Assembly: GCA_029959085.1 (NCBI GenBank)
Contig: JARWIR010000005.1
Coordinates: 35,085,350-35,149,349 of the forward strand
DNA length: 64,000 nucleotides
Source of the DNA: Nemophila menziesii
Taxonomy: Eukaryota > Streptophyta > Magnoliopsida > Boraginales > Hydrophyllaceae
Direction: 5' to 3'
Position numbers and translations under genes: made by a program
Notes under the pieces: model-generated
What the model saw: only the letters and a program-made list of their open reading frames with translations
Database searches by the model: none
What the model was told of the DNA's origin: nothing
Shown here: one piece after another, positions 1-10,345 of the stretch
How the letters are laid out: each line of letters starts with the position of its first letter
Position numbering within the stretch: the first letter of the stretch is position 1

Positions 1-65
1 AATAGGGAAATTAATTTGTCAAATTAAAACATTTAGAGGTTAAATTAGGAAAAACATTTTGCCAA

Positions 66-460
66 CACATACTTCACTCAAAGTCTTGACGGTCTTATTC
101 GAGGACTCGTATATTTGAGTCTCAAATGGTGGGCCTAAGACCAATGTAATATTCTCTCTCGAACCCGATAGTCAGAACCTATCGCATTAGTTGGAATCTT
201 AATGCTAACGAGGCTCATCATATATGGGTCTTCGTTATGTCAAACCTATGAATAATTCAATGTTGTACTTCCCTCTGGTTCTTGATGGTCTTTATAGATG
301 AATCGTATATTCAATTCTGAAAGGGTGGGCGTATGCCCAAGGTAATATTCCCCTTTGAGCAATATAACCAGATCATGCCTCATTGTTTGGAGCCTCAATA
401 CTAGCAAGACGTTTGATATGTAGTCCTTTGTTGTGCTTGGTCTTCGAGTATTTTGTCATT
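66..460. repeat. diverged tandem duplication, period about 197 bp
   Basis: Two consecutive blocks share the same order of words: TCTTGACGGTC/TCTTGATGGTC (about 83 and 280), a 'GTGGGC..AAGACC/GCCCAAGGTAATATT' block, and 'GGAATCTTAATGCTAACGAG' against 'GGAGCCTCAATACTAGCAAG'. The offset is about 197 bp and divergence is high. No coding potential is evident. It could be a two-copy satellite remnant or part of an unrecognised element. Confidence 0.5.
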
Positions 461-1202
461 GATAAGTTAGGTGGATACCTACTTGTGTGTCCTTTAGAAT
501 TTGGCCATACCACAATGTCATGGACATGGCGTATAGTCATTAAACATCCTTGAATGTGAAAAATCCAGTTGAGAGTGGATAACATCTTTAATTCCGTTGT
601 AAAACGTGCACCAAGTTATTGAAGGTTAAGGAGGATAGACTGAAATCAAGTTTGTCGTGGTTTGAGAACATTTTCTACCTGATTCCTACATATGACTAGT
701 CAATCAGGGCAATGAAATCATGGGTGCATAATTGCAATGTGAAAGTTTATCTTGAATGCTAAGTATAACTATAAAATACTAGAGTTATATAATATGTTAT
801 CGATCATGTATGACCGAGACATATTAAATGCTCAACCTATCAATTATGAGACATCTTTTGATTTGTTTGATGTTAAACTACATGACCGAGAAATATTTTC
901 TTTGGTTTGACCAATCCACTGACGGATTTGGAGAAGGCTAGATACAATGTGAATTTGCTTTATATCATTTTTGAAAAAAATGTTAAAGAAAAAACATCAA
1001 TTTTCTCGTCTCCCAAAACTAAATATACGACTCTAACCTTTTTCGAACAAAAAGTTAACCCTAAATATTATTTTGGAGCCATATTTGGAATCCGAATATT
1101 TTATTTTAAGTTTAGTTTTTTTCTTTTTTTTTTTTGAGAAAATTATGGATCCACTCCTGAACGAAAATTATAGTATTTTTTTTTTTTTTTTGTTAAGATT
1201 TC
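461..1202. other. intergenic spacer, no gene seen
   Basis: AT-rich sequence with two T tracts (about 1120-1135 and 1177-1191). No ORF with recognisable similarity. The T-rich end immediately precedes the left target-site duplication of the LINE, as expected for an endonuclease that nicks T-rich strands. Confidence 0.5.
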
Positions 1203-1218
1203 AACCCAACAACAACAA
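1203..1218. repeat. left target-site duplication of the intact LINE
   Basis: AACCCAACAACAACAA here recurs exactly at 8214-8229, directly after the poly(A) tail of the LINE. Because the copy is CAA-rich, a chance match is less improbable than for a complex sequence. Its position at both expected element ends still argues for a true duplication. Confidence 0.75.
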
Positions 1219-1364
1219 ACATCTAGTCATAGAAAGAGAAACACAGAGAACTTATCCTTTCCACCGTCAATTGATCTTATCACTACAGCAATTCATCTCT
1301 GTTGATTAAGATAGAGAGATTTCAAGTTTAATTCAATAACAACAACATATAATTCTGATATACT

Positions 1365-4046
1365 ATGAGTGAGGTATCGGATGGTGGCTTAGACACAGAA
1401 CTACTCAACTCACCGAACACTATGACAAGAATATGTGAGATAATATTTTGTTCTACAGACAAGGAAATGATGCGAAGAGAAGATGGTGAGTCTCGATTGA
1501 GAGGAAGCGCATGCAATAGGATGAGGGTTTGGAAAGGTGACAGCTTTGGGACTCAAGGTAAGTGTTCGCCCCTTTTTTCGATTAAAGTAATGGATTGGTA
1601 TAAGGTTGGTAATATATATAATAAGAATAACGGACGATATGGTAGATATAGACAATTTGTTTACTTCAATAAGACTTTAAATAAGGGATCAGATGGGAAT
1701 TGTTATAAGATGGAAAATAGAGTTAAGGTGAATAATAAATACAAAGATAGCAATCAAAATAATAAGTTATTGTCTTTTAATATGCATAAGATTTGTTTGG
1801 GTCACGGTTGTATATGTCAAATAATGTTTAAGGAGTCCACAAAGAATCTATTGGAACCTTGTAATGATTATCAGTGGGACGGGGGGTTAGACAGTTGTTT
1901 AACATGCAAACCTTCTGAAATAAGGAGTATTAGGTGGAGGAAAGTTATGCAAAGTAAATTGTTGATCCAAGGTCGGTCCAATTATAATCTTTGCATGGGA
2001 GATAGTGGAATTTCACTGTTCATAACATCGGCTATAAGTAAGGGGAGGGGCTTTCATTCCTGCATCAAACATCTTCAGTGTCTAGATAATAGGGTTTCTT
2101 TGGGTTACAATGTTTTAAAGCTTAATGTTCTTTTTCGACAGTGTTCTTTTCATAATCAGAGTTATTCTAGTAGGTATCAGATTAGTGGTAAGTTTGTATC
2201 AAGCTCTCAAATTACTTTTCATTGTCTATTTTGGTATCTTTGTGCTCTCGAAAATCTTATATACCGTAGATTAGTAGCTATGGCCACTAGGGATAGACAT
2301 GCACTACCTATAGTGCCTTTAACGAGTAAGGATATCCAAGAATTTGGGGTTGTCAATCTCGGGGTCCAGGTTAAGAGTGTACATCAGGAAAATGAAACTT
2401 TTATGATGCTAGTTCGGGTAGTAGGGGTTGCTGAGATCAGTTTAAATGGATTCATTAAGCATATTAGAGACAAGTGGGGTGTTAAAGGAGGATTTAACTG
2501 TGTAGAATTGGGTGATAACATGTATAAGCTAATTTTGGAGTCACAAGAAGACTGTGAAGCTTTGTGGGATGCTCGACCTGGCGTGTTTCTGGGTCTACAC
2601 ACAAGCTTCAACAAATGGCCACCAGCTTTTAAACTTCAAGATTTACCAATGGATTACTCGACAGTATGGTTACAGGTAACAGGATTAGCTTATATACAAA
2701 ACTCGTTGGATACTATTATAGCATTAGGAAGAAGTTTCGCGGGGGTGGAGGAAGCAGATTTTCCGGACGAAGTTATTGGAGATATAGAGAGACTTCGGTT
2801 TAGGGTTAATCTCAATATAAAGGAGCCGTTGCCGCCAGGAGTCTATTTACAGCAGGAAGATGGGCCTTGCTGGGCTCTTTTTAAATATGAGCGAGTGGGC
2901 CTATTTTGTTTCAAATGTGGACTATTGGGTCATCAAGCAAAGCAATGTAAACCGCAGCATAGGCCAGAGATCAGAAACCCAGCGGCTTTGCGCAGAGTCA
3001 CATGGGGCCCTGAAAATACAGTGCAGTTTCCACCAGAAAACCCAATATATGGGATTCGAAAGAGGATTAGGCGAGGATTTGCTTTGAGTACAGGTCAACG
3101 CGAGGCATCTAGACAACATGATAATGATGGAGCAGGTGGGCAAGGCGGGAAAGAGAAAGATGCGGCAGGAGAATCTAGGAATAAGAATTTCGAGTTTGGG
3201 GAGCCATCTCGCCCAACGAAATCTGGCGGAAGCAAGGCAGGTTCTCAACAGCAGACAAAAAGTACAGATTTCAGGGGTACAGGTCTTTTAAATGAAATAA
3301 TTCAGGAAGCAAAACATTTAAATTTGGAGGACAGACCAATAAATCAGTCAAATGTGGAAGGGACGGAGACGGATCAGGAGAAGCAAAATCAGTTGGGCCA
3401 ACGTGTGGATTTGGTTCAGGAGTCAGGAGTGGCTGTGACAGGTTTTGGACTTTTGGACACTGATTTTATTCCTACTAATCTGGTTTCGAATCAACCCATG
3501 GGCCAAAATAGGTTTAGTTTTCATTCGTCAAGTAGTGACAGGGAAAGAGAATTGCGTACGAAGGCCAGAGCAGATGCTGAAACGAGGAAAGAAAATTTGA
3601 AAAGAAGGGCTTTGGCAACAGGTGGGATTGGGGAAAGCTCGAAACAACAGAAAATTGATAATTCAACATTTAGGTTTGTGGGAGTGAGGGGGGATGAACA
3701 AAATTTGGAGAAAGGAAAGATGGTGAATCAGCAAAGTAATGAAGAAGATAGTAGTGGCGGCTGGTTTGATTTATCTGATAAGAGTATTTCAGACTTGGAT
3801 GAGAAGGATGTTTATATCGAGGAAGAGGATTCACAGTTTGAGCCGGAAGAGGAAGTGCCAGAGAACATTTATAGTGGGAAAGAGGAAGATTATGGGAAAG
3901 ATTTAGTGGTCTCGGAATCTGATTCCGGAGAAGAGGAAGTACAAAGTAAACTCACAAGGAAACTTAAAGGGAAGAAGGTTAGTGAGATCGGAATAGGAAG
4001 GAAGGGTAGCGGTCATCCCAGCAGAGTGACCGCAAATAGGAAATGA
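1365..4046 (+). CDS. LINE ORF1: DUF4283 / zinc-knuckle protein
   Basis: An 893-codon frame. The part resembling plant LINE ORF1 starts at residue 306 (ATG at 2280, MATRDRHALP). A DUF4283-like region follows to about residue 470. Then comes a CCHC zinc knuckle, C-x2-C-x4-H-x4-C, at residues 515-528 (2907-2948; CFKCGLLGHQAKQC), and an acidic, Ser/Lys-rich tail. ORF1 proteins of this type bind element RNA and form the ribonucleoprotein. The first 305 codons match nothing I recognise. They may be a genuine extension or an open 5' leader with start at 2280, and a consensus donor (CAAG/GTAAGT, 1555-1564) lies inside. The stop codon overlaps the ORF2 start as ATGA. The frame is certain, but the true start (1365 or 2280) is not. 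Confidence 0.85.
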   Translation: MSEVSDGGLDTELLNSPNTMTRICEIIFCSTDKEMMRREDGESRLRGSACNRMRVWKGDSFGTQGKCSPLFSIKVMDWYKVGNIYNKNNGRYGRYRQFVYFNKTLNKGSDGNCYKMENRVKVNNKYKDSNQNNKLLSFNMHKICLGHGCICQIMFKESTKNLLEPCNDYQWDGGLDSCLTCKPSEIRSIRWRKVMQSKLLIQGRSNYNLCMGDSGISLFITSAISKGRGFHSCIKHLQCLDNRVSLGYNVLKLNVLFRQCSFHNQSYSSRYQISGKFVSSSQITFHCLFWYLCALENLIYRRLVAMATRDRHALPIVPLTSKDIQEFGVVNLGVQVKSVHQENETFMMLVRVVGVAEISLNGFIKHIRDKWGVKGGFNCVELGDNMYKLILESQEDCEALWDARPGVFLGLHTSFNKWPPAFKLQDLPMDYSTVWLQVTGLAYIQNSLDTIIALGRSFAGVEEADFPDEVIGDIERLRFRVNLNIKEPLPPGVYLQQEDGPCWALFKYERVGLFCFKCGLLGHQAKQCKPQHRPEIRNPAALRRVTWGPENTVQFPPENPIYGIRKRIRRGFALSTGQREASRQHDNDGAGGQGGKEKDAAGESRNKNFEFGEPSRPTKSGGSKAGSQQQTKSTDFRGTGLLNEIIQEAKHLNLEDRPINQSNVEGTETDQEKQNQLGQRVDLVQESGVAVTGFGLLDTDFIPTNLVSNQPMGQNRFSFHSSSSDRERELRTKARADAETRKENLKRRALATGGIGESSKQQKIDNSTFRFVGVRGDEQNLEKGKMVNQQSNEEDSSGGWFDLSDKSISDLDEKDVYIEEEDSQFEPEEEVPENIYSGKEEDYGKDLVVSESDSGEEEVQSKLTRKLKGKKVSEIGIGRKGSGHPSRVTANRK

Positions 4047-7000
4047 CGACATGCGTCTGGAATTGTCAGGGGATACGGGCTCCTTTGACAATTTCTACTA
4101 TTAGGTCCGTTATTAGTAGGTTTAAACCAGGGATTGCGTGTTTTTTTGAGACTATGTTATGCGCAGTTGATGCCCCTGAGGTCGTTAAGTCTTTTAGGTA
4201 TGCTAATAGTTACATTAGGGATCCGGTTGGCACAGCTTTTCATTCTGGTGGCATTTTGGTCTTATGGCAATCAGATGTTAAGCTCGATATAATCATGTCT
4301 AACCACTATTTTGTAATCTTGTATATATATGATGCATATTTTCCCTATTATATGGTTTGTGTTCATGCGCCTACTAAATTAGAGACTAGGTTAAAAATTT
4401 GGGATGAAATTACTATCTGGAACAATAATAATAAAAATAAACCATGGATACTAATAGGAGATTTTAATGAAATTTTAAGATCTTGTGAAAAATTTAGTAC
4501 TACACCCCCCGATAATAGGCGAATCATGGAATTTAATAACTTTATTTCGAATAATAGTTTAAGTGAAATTCATTCGCAGGGTAGCTTTTTTACTTGGACT
4601 AATCGCCGAATTGATAAACCTGTCAAGTTAAAACTTGATCGGGCTTTTGCTTCTTGTGATTGGTGTCATAGGTTCCCTAACGCTCAAGTGTATGTTCCAC
4701 CGGCCATAGGTTCAGATCATTGCCCTCTTATTTTACAACAAGATCGATCACGGACAACGGGACATAAATGGTTTAAATTTGAAACAATGTGGATCGAGCA
4801 CGAAGAATGTAAACATGTGATAGAAACAGCTTGGGGAGATACGGGTATTGAAGTCTCGTTGCCAAGGTTTTTGGATAAACGTGACAACACGATTACAGCT
4901 CTCAAGGGGTGGAGTCAACGAACATTTAAAAACAACGCAAATAAGATTAAAGTTTTGACACAACAGTTGTTGGATCTCGAAAAGAAGGAAGTGACTAGGG
5001 AGGTATTACAGGAACAAGTTCGCATTAGGGAGGAGATCAAACTAGTATACATTGCTGAAGAAAAATATTGGTATGATCGAGCGAGACAGCACTGGATAAA
5101 ATACGGAGACCGGAATACAAAGTTTTTCTACTTAGCTACTATCAAGCGCAGACATCTGAATAGAGTTCAACGTATCAGAGACACAAACGGGATATGGCAG
5201 GAGGAGATATCGGAGGTTAGAAATAGTTTTCAGAACTACTATGTAGATTTATTCAAGGAAAAAACTCAAGGTGACATGGGGAAAGCCACGGCAGCAATTA
5301 CACGGAAAGTAACCGAAGAGATGAACGAGAATTTAACACAACAACCAACTATGGAGGAAGTGACGAATGCGGTGTTTGACATGTCCCCGTCCAAAGCACC
5401 AGGGCCGGATGGTCTCAACGGTAAATTTTACCAGGAATATTGGGATATAATAAAATATGATGTTTTTCTAATGATACAGGACTTTTTCTTAAACAATATA
5501 AGTCTCGATAAACTTAATGAAACCTTAGTCACTCTTATCCCAAAGACCGAAACACCGGAGAATATAGGAGATTATAGACCTATCTCATGTGTGAATTTTG
5601 GATATAAGATCATCTCAAAAATTTTGGCTAATCGTTTACAGAAATATATGAATATTCTTGTTTCGCCAACTCAGGCGGCGTTTATTAAAGGCAGGGCAAT
5701 ACAGGATAACATTTTGATTGCACAGGAGATCTCGTTTTACATGAAACGGAAACGTCGGAATGCTAAACCAATGGCAGCAATTAAATTGGACATGGCTAAG
5801 GCTTATGATCAGGTACGTTGGGAATTTCTGTTATTAGTTTTGAAACGGTTGGGATTTAATGAGCAATGGTTGCTATGGATATCGAATTGTTTATCCTCAG
5901 TAACTTTTCAACTTAATTTTAATGGGGATAGGCTGAAGAAATTTAAGTCCGAACGGGGGCTTCGTCAAGGGGACCCTTTATCACCTTTTCTATTTACACT
6001 AATGACTGAGTCTTTGATAAGTTTAATTGATCAAAAGGTAAGGCAAGGGAAGCTAAAAGGGATACAGATTACAAGGAATTGTCCAGTTATCTCTCATTTA
6101 TTATTCGCTGACGACTCACTGTTTTTTCTCACAATTGAGCGGGAAGTGATAGCGGAATTCCAGGAATGTATTTCGACCTACTGTGCAGGATCTGGACAAA
6201 GAATTAACTTAGCAAAGTCGGCGGTGTGTTTTAGTAAAGAGACAACGGAGGACTGTAAGGCCCAGGTAACCCAGTTAACAGGTATACAGGAAAAGGAAGA
6301 TCTTGGCAAATATTTAGGAATTCCGTTATGTCATAAAAGGTCCAAAGTACAGTCGTTACAATGGATAGCGGAGAAGATATTTAAGCACACAGAGGGATGG
6401 AAAGCTCAACTTCTTTCTGAAGGAGGCAAAGAAGTGCTTATTAAAGCAATTTTACAGGCCATTCCGGCATATGCGATGTCTATTTTTTCTTTTCCTATTA
6501 CCTTTTGCAATAAATTAATATCGGCTATTTCCAATTTTTGGTGGAACTCAGGTGAGAAGTCCCGGATACACTGGATGGCATGGGAGAAATTGGCGGTCAG
6601 CAAACTGATAGGCGGGATGGGATTTAAGGACTTTAAAAGAATGAACACGGCATTGCTAGCTGCGCAAGCATGGAGAATCCTTAATAACCCGGATACGTTA
6701 GTGGCACGTCTTCTTAAAGGTATATATTTTCCGAAATCTAACTTTCTTGATGTTAAACTGCGACAATCTCGAACATGGTCATGGGCCAGTCTTATTGAGG
6801 GGAGGGATTTGTTAAGAAAATATGGGAGATACCAACTGGGAAATGGGGAAACCATTAATATCTGGACAGACAACTGGATAGATACAATGTGGAATCTAGA
6901 AAAACCGGTAAATTGCAATCTTCATAAGGTGAAAGAGCTATGGAAAGCGGGCACATCGGACTGGGACACAGAGCTGCTGGACGAAATTTTTCCAGCACCT

Positions 7001-8152
7001 ATTATTCCAAGTATTATGAGGGAGCAAGTTATCGATCGTGAAATGCAGGACAAATTCATTTGGCCATATACAACAACTGGCGATTATTCAACAAAGACGG
7101 GTTACAAAGTTCTTACAGACACGGTGATATATGGAGCGCCACAACAATCGTCGGCAGTACCTGATGGAGAAGATCTATGGAAAGCGGTCTGGCACTCACA
7201 TACTCCGACAAAAGTTAGAATCTTTGGGTGGAAAGCGTGCAATAATGCTATACCTACAGGTGTCAATTTGGTACGGAAACATTGTCAGGTGGAAAGTGAA
7301 TGTCAATGGTGCAATATAGTGCATGAGACGACTGAACATCTACTCCTTTCATGTGAGTTAGCAAAGATTGTATGGGCGGGATCGGCGTTACAGATCTGTA
7401 TCAGTGCGGAGGTCGAGACGATAGGAAGTTGGTTGCTTCAGATCATTCAGACTTTCACTTTGGGCGGATGGAGGAGAGAGGTGGTTACCGCGTATGTCTT
7501 ACTGTTGATATGGAATATTTGGAAATCGAAAATGAGAAGTAGGCATAGGAATTGTAACGTAGACCCTACAGAAATCATTATGATGGCGAATAAGGGTATG
7601 GCTGAGTATTTTGGTAGGGATTGGGCTTGTACTCAAAGGGGTCAAAACAATATCAGGGAAACAAGGCAAGAGATTGAGGTGGACTTAGAGATTCATACAG
7701 CTATGGCATTTTCCTGCGATGCGTCTTTTGTACAACCATATAGTCCGACTGGAATTGGGGTAGTCCAGATTGATAGAAGTACGGGCGAACGAACAGACTA
7801 CACAACAAGTATCAAGTGTAACTCAAGTGTACAAGGAGAGGCACACGCAGTTCTTTGGGCACTAGAGAAGGCAATACAAGAATCACACGAGGAGATTACA
7901 ATCTTCTCGGATAACCTTGGGCTTATCCAAGGAATACAGCAAGTGTCGGCTGCTGATTGGCGTATTCAACCATGGATCAGGCAAATTAAGCGCTTAGCTA
8001 GCGGAATAGGGTCGGTTTATTTCAAGTATATTCCGCGACGATTCAATGGTCGAGCCGATAAATTAGCAAAAGAAGCCAGGCACAGGGCGAGTAAGGAACA
8101 GGAAGTGATGTCAAGCTTACGAGAAGACTTCTTGAGACTGGGAATTGGTTAG
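4043..8152 (+). CDS. LINE ORF2: endonuclease-reverse transcriptase-RNase H polyprotein
   Basis: A 1369-aa protein that nicks the target and copies the element RNA into DNA. The N-terminal apurinic/apyrimidinic-type endonuclease shows WNCQG (residues 6-10), E36, GDFNE (D140, N142) and SDH (D225, H226). The reverse transcriptase runs from about residue 445 (KAPGPDG) through LDMAKAYD (D583), GLRQGDPLSPF and FADD (D690, D691). A zf-RVT region with Cys/His pairs lies near residues 1057-1110. The C-terminal RNase H (RVT_3 type) has D1226 (CDAS), E in GEAHAV, D in FSDN and D in RADKLA. All key residues are present and the length is normal for plant L1 ORF2. The start overlaps the ORF1 stop by 4 nt, which suggests coupled termination-reinitiation. 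Confidence 0.95.
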   Translation: MTTCVWNCQGIRAPLTISTIRSVISRFKPGIACFFETMLCAVDAPEVVKSFRYANSYIRDPVGTAFHSGGILVLWQSDVKLDIIMSNHYFVILYIYDAYFPYYMVCVHAPTKLETRLKIWDEITIWNNNNKNKPWILIGDFNEILRSCEKFSTTPPDNRRIMEFNNFISNNSLSEIHSQGSFFTWTNRRIDKPVKLKLDRAFASCDWCHRFPNAQVYVPPAIGSDHCPLILQQDRSRTTGHKWFKFETMWIEHEECKHVIETAWGDTGIEVSLPRFLDKRDNTITALKGWSQRTFKNNANKIKVLTQQLLDLEKKEVTREVLQEQVRIREEIKLVYIAEEKYWYDRARQHWIKYGDRNTKFFYLATIKRRHLNRVQRIRDTNGIWQEEISEVRNSFQNYYVDLFKEKTQGDMGKATAAITRKVTEEMNENLTQQPTMEEVTNAVFDMSPSKAPGPDGLNGKFYQEYWDIIKYDVFLMIQDFFLNNISLDKLNETLVTLIPKTETPENIGDYRPISCVNFGYKIISKILANRLQKYMNILVSPTQAAFIKGRAIQDNILIAQEISFYMKRKRRNAKPMAAIKLDMAKAYDQVRWEFLLLVLKRLGFNEQWLLWISNCLSSVTFQLNFNGDRLKKFKSERGLRQGDPLSPFLFTLMTESLISLIDQKVRQGKLKGIQITRNCPVISHLLFADDSLFFLTIEREVIAEFQECISTYCAGSGQRINLAKSAVCFSKETTEDCKAQVTQLTGIQEKEDLGKYLGIPLCHKRSKVQSLQWIAEKIFKHTEGWKAQLLSEGGKEVLIKAILQAIPAYAMSIFSFPITFCNKLISAISNFWWNSGEKSRIHWMAWEKLAVSKLIGGMGFKDFKRMNTALLAAQAWRILNNPDTLVARLLKGIYFPKSNFLDVKLRQSRTWSWASLIEGRDLLRKYGRYQLGNGETINIWTDNWIDTMWNLEKPVNCNLHKVKELWKAGTSDWDTELLDEIFPAPIIPSIMREQVIDREMQDKFIWPYTTTGDYSTKTGYKVLTDTVIYGAPQQSSAVPDGEDLWKAVWHSHTPTKVRIFGWKACNNAIPTGVNLVRKHCQVESECQWCNIVHETTEHLLLSCELAKIVWAGSALQICISAEVETIGSWLLQIIQTFTLGGWRREVVTAYVLLLIWNIWKSKMRSRHRNCNVDPTEIIMMANKGMAEYFGRDWACTQRGQNNIRETRQEIEVDLEIHTAMAFSCDASFVQPYSPTGIGVVQIDRSTGERTDYTTSIKCNSSVQGEAHAVLWALEKAIQESHEEITIFSDNLGLIQGIQQVSAADWRIQPWIRQIKRLASGIGSVYFKYIPRRFNGRADKLAKEARHRASKEQEVMSSLREDFLRLGIG

Positions 8153-8179
8153 ATAAACGTGGAAACGTCTTCGGTGTCC

Positions 8180-8229
8180 AAAAAAAAACAAAAAAAAAAA
8201 AAAAAAAAAAAAAAACCCAACAACAACAA
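8180..8229 (+). repeat. LINE poly(A) tail and right target-site duplication
   Basis: An A-run with one C interruption (8180-8215) follows the ORF2 stop by only about 28 bases. It runs into AACCCAACAACAACAA (8214-8229), identical to 1203-1218. The leading As make the exact tail/TSD boundary ambiguous by a few bases. Confidence 0.8.
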
Positions 8230-9600
8230 CACAATATTCTTCATTAGATGGTAGAAAAACCATTCCGACCAAAAAAAAGATGGTAGAAACGCCAAACGTA
8301 ACTACGTAAGGGATGATGCAAATATCTTCTTGCCTTCATTAATTATTTAATGACTCATGGCCAAATTTATTAAGAATCAGTGGTCCGCCTCTTTTCGGAA
8401 AAATAATCGTTCCCTAAATAGAAGGACTTTTTCCATCATATAATTAGATAAAAGTACCGCAACTTTTAGTGTAAACTATTTTGTTTTGTTTTTGTTTAAA
8501 ATATGTAACATTTAAAGTAAATTACGAAAACGTCAAGTGCAACTATTCCATTGTAAAACGTGGCTATTAGGGCATAAAAAAGGTTTTAATAACTTTTTTT
8601 ATGAAGAAAATAAAACGGATAATCTACTTATCCTAAATTACTGTCATTCAATTTTTAACTGGTCAAAAGATTCTTAAACCGCCATTATGTTGAAATTTAA
8701 TATCGTAGTCGTGTGTCTCGCCTGTTTTGCCAACTTGTCGGGTTTAGAGTTCTAATATCTCTGGAATATAGTTGAAAGATACATCACCAACTTCTTCCGC
8801 TAAACGCCTGACTCTCGATTCTCTTTACCAATGGTTTGATTCTCCCACTGGTTCTGGATATAACTTAATGGCCTGAATAAGTTCAAGAAAATAACTATTT
8901 TTTCGAAAGGTGAATTTTATATATAACGGAACTACAATACAAAGAAAACAAAGGTAGAGAAAATAAAAGAAGTAAAAGTAGTCTTTTCCATATTTCTTAT
9001 ACAAAGTCGATATTATTTTTAGACATCTTTGAGTTGAATTATCATTCTACGATACCATGTCATACGTATTTAGTTAGAATATCAATTATTTTGTTGATAG
9101 GTCTTGAGATATAAGAATTTTTTTTATCAAAATCTTTTTCAAAAAATCAATTAGTATAAATTATCAGAGCGATATCCTATCTAACCTAATATATATATAT
9201 ATATATATATAAAATACCCTGGACAATTTTACAGTTATTTGATCAAAAGTTATTACTCTGATCTTGTGAGCTACATGTCACTTGTAATGTATATAGAATG
9301 GCCTATGATTCACCTTCCGTAGATGATTGACAATAATTTTGTTTCTAAGATTTCTGACAGATGAGTCTCGGTCTCTTAGTAGCTACCACTGCAATGCATG
9401 TGGGTTGAAGATTAAAGACGTAGATGTATCACATAACCAAGACATATCGTCATTTTAATCCTCCAATTATGGTACATCTAGGTTGTTTTGGATCTCAAGC
9501 TTATCATTTGGATTGACGACTTCATGATTGATTGCTAAGTCAATGCTTTTGAATAGTTTCTTTATGAGGATGTTTGTTATAATGTTATCCTCCTTAGACT
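8230..9600. other. intergenic spacer
   Basis: AT-rich, with an (AT)n microsatellite at about 9189-9211 and A/T runs. No ORF, RNA gene or clear repeat structure was recognised. Confidence 0.5.
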
Positions 9601-9609
9601 TCTAAGAAC

Positions 9610-9960
9610 ATAAAATAATCTTTACATTTTGCATTTTCAGATGATCAAGATCGTGACAAAAACAAAAACCACCATGATCTTAAAATCACAATCTCCTTTC
9701 ACATATCCTTTAATGGTTTTTAAGACCCAACTTTTAAACAAAATAGTAATCTTTGGGTCAGTACGAATTCGAAGAGTTGAAAACTCCCAAACCTCATGGA
9801 TAAATGGGCATGAAATGAGAAGATGCTTAATAGATCCTTCGCATGAACACACCAATCACTTTTTTTCAAAATTTCTCTCGAATAGATTGTATTTTATTAG
9901 GAGAGTCTTTTACATCAATTCTAGGTAAATATATGTATTTTTGTCAAAATTTTAACTTGT
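9610..9960 (-). pseudogene. LINE zf-RVT relic
   Basis: On the minus strand, a short frame (9637-9855) reads CSCEGSIKHLLISCPFIHEVW. This is the Cys-x-Cys ... His ... Cys pattern of the zf-RVT segment found between reverse transcriptase and RNase H in plant LINEs. Neighbouring frames are broken. It is probably an isolated scrap of a dead LINE. It could belong to the decayed LINE starting at 10480, but its order relative to that RNase H would be wrong. Confidence 0.5.
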
Positions 9961-10047
9961 TAGATGGTGTTGTATTTAAGTGAAGAGATTCCTTTAGTTT
10001 ACTTATTTAGAGCAAATGTAGATTATAGGCCATTAATTATTAGGAAA

Positions 10048-10345
10048 AATTACTTTTGCGTCATATCTTAAAAAAGTTTTTTTTTTTGTTATACGTTTTC
10101 AAAAGTACCCTTTTAGACTATTTCATAAGTTTCGTTAGATATTCACAGATTTAAAAATAATTTGAGTATTTTAAATAATTTATATTTTTATATCAAATTA
10201 TGAATTTTATTTGAAAAAAATATTAAATTAACTATAAAATCTAGTAAATATATAACGAAGTCAGTAAAATAAGTTAAAAATATCATTTTTGAAAATACAT
10301 AATCCAAAAAGTGGCATTTTTTATAAAGATCTGATCTAATACAGT
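10048..10345. mobile_element. probable fold-back MITE (AT-rich)
   Basis: The left arm (about 10060-10150) and the reverse complement of the right arm (about 10240-10345) share the words TTAT..GTTTTCAAAA and TTCGTTA.ATATT in the same order, giving an imperfect long hairpin. No ORF. I could not define a target-site duplication, so the ends are approximate. Confidence 0.4.

Larger units (their letters stand above)
1219..8213 (+). mobile_element. full-length L1-type LINE, both ORFs open
   Basis: A non-LTR retrotransposon about 7.0 kb long. It has a 5' leader (1219-1364), ORF1 (nucleic-acid-binding), ORF2 (endonuclease, reverse transcriptase, RNase H), a very short 3' UTR and a poly(A) tail (8180-8215), and it is framed by a 16-bp target-site duplication. 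Neither ORF has a stop or frameshift over about 6.8 kb, and the catalytic residues checked are present. It is therefore young or under recent selection, and may be able to move. The related LINEs at 10.5-17 kb and 17.3-19.7 kb are heavily broken, so this copy is the exception. It transposes by target-primed reverse transcription, which is known for the family and inferred here. Confidence 0.9.

Noticed and set aside
6406..6918. 170-codon minus-strand open frame
   Set aside because: It lies antisense to the strongly conserved ORF2 of the intact LINE and has no domain; it is a shadow of the coding strand.
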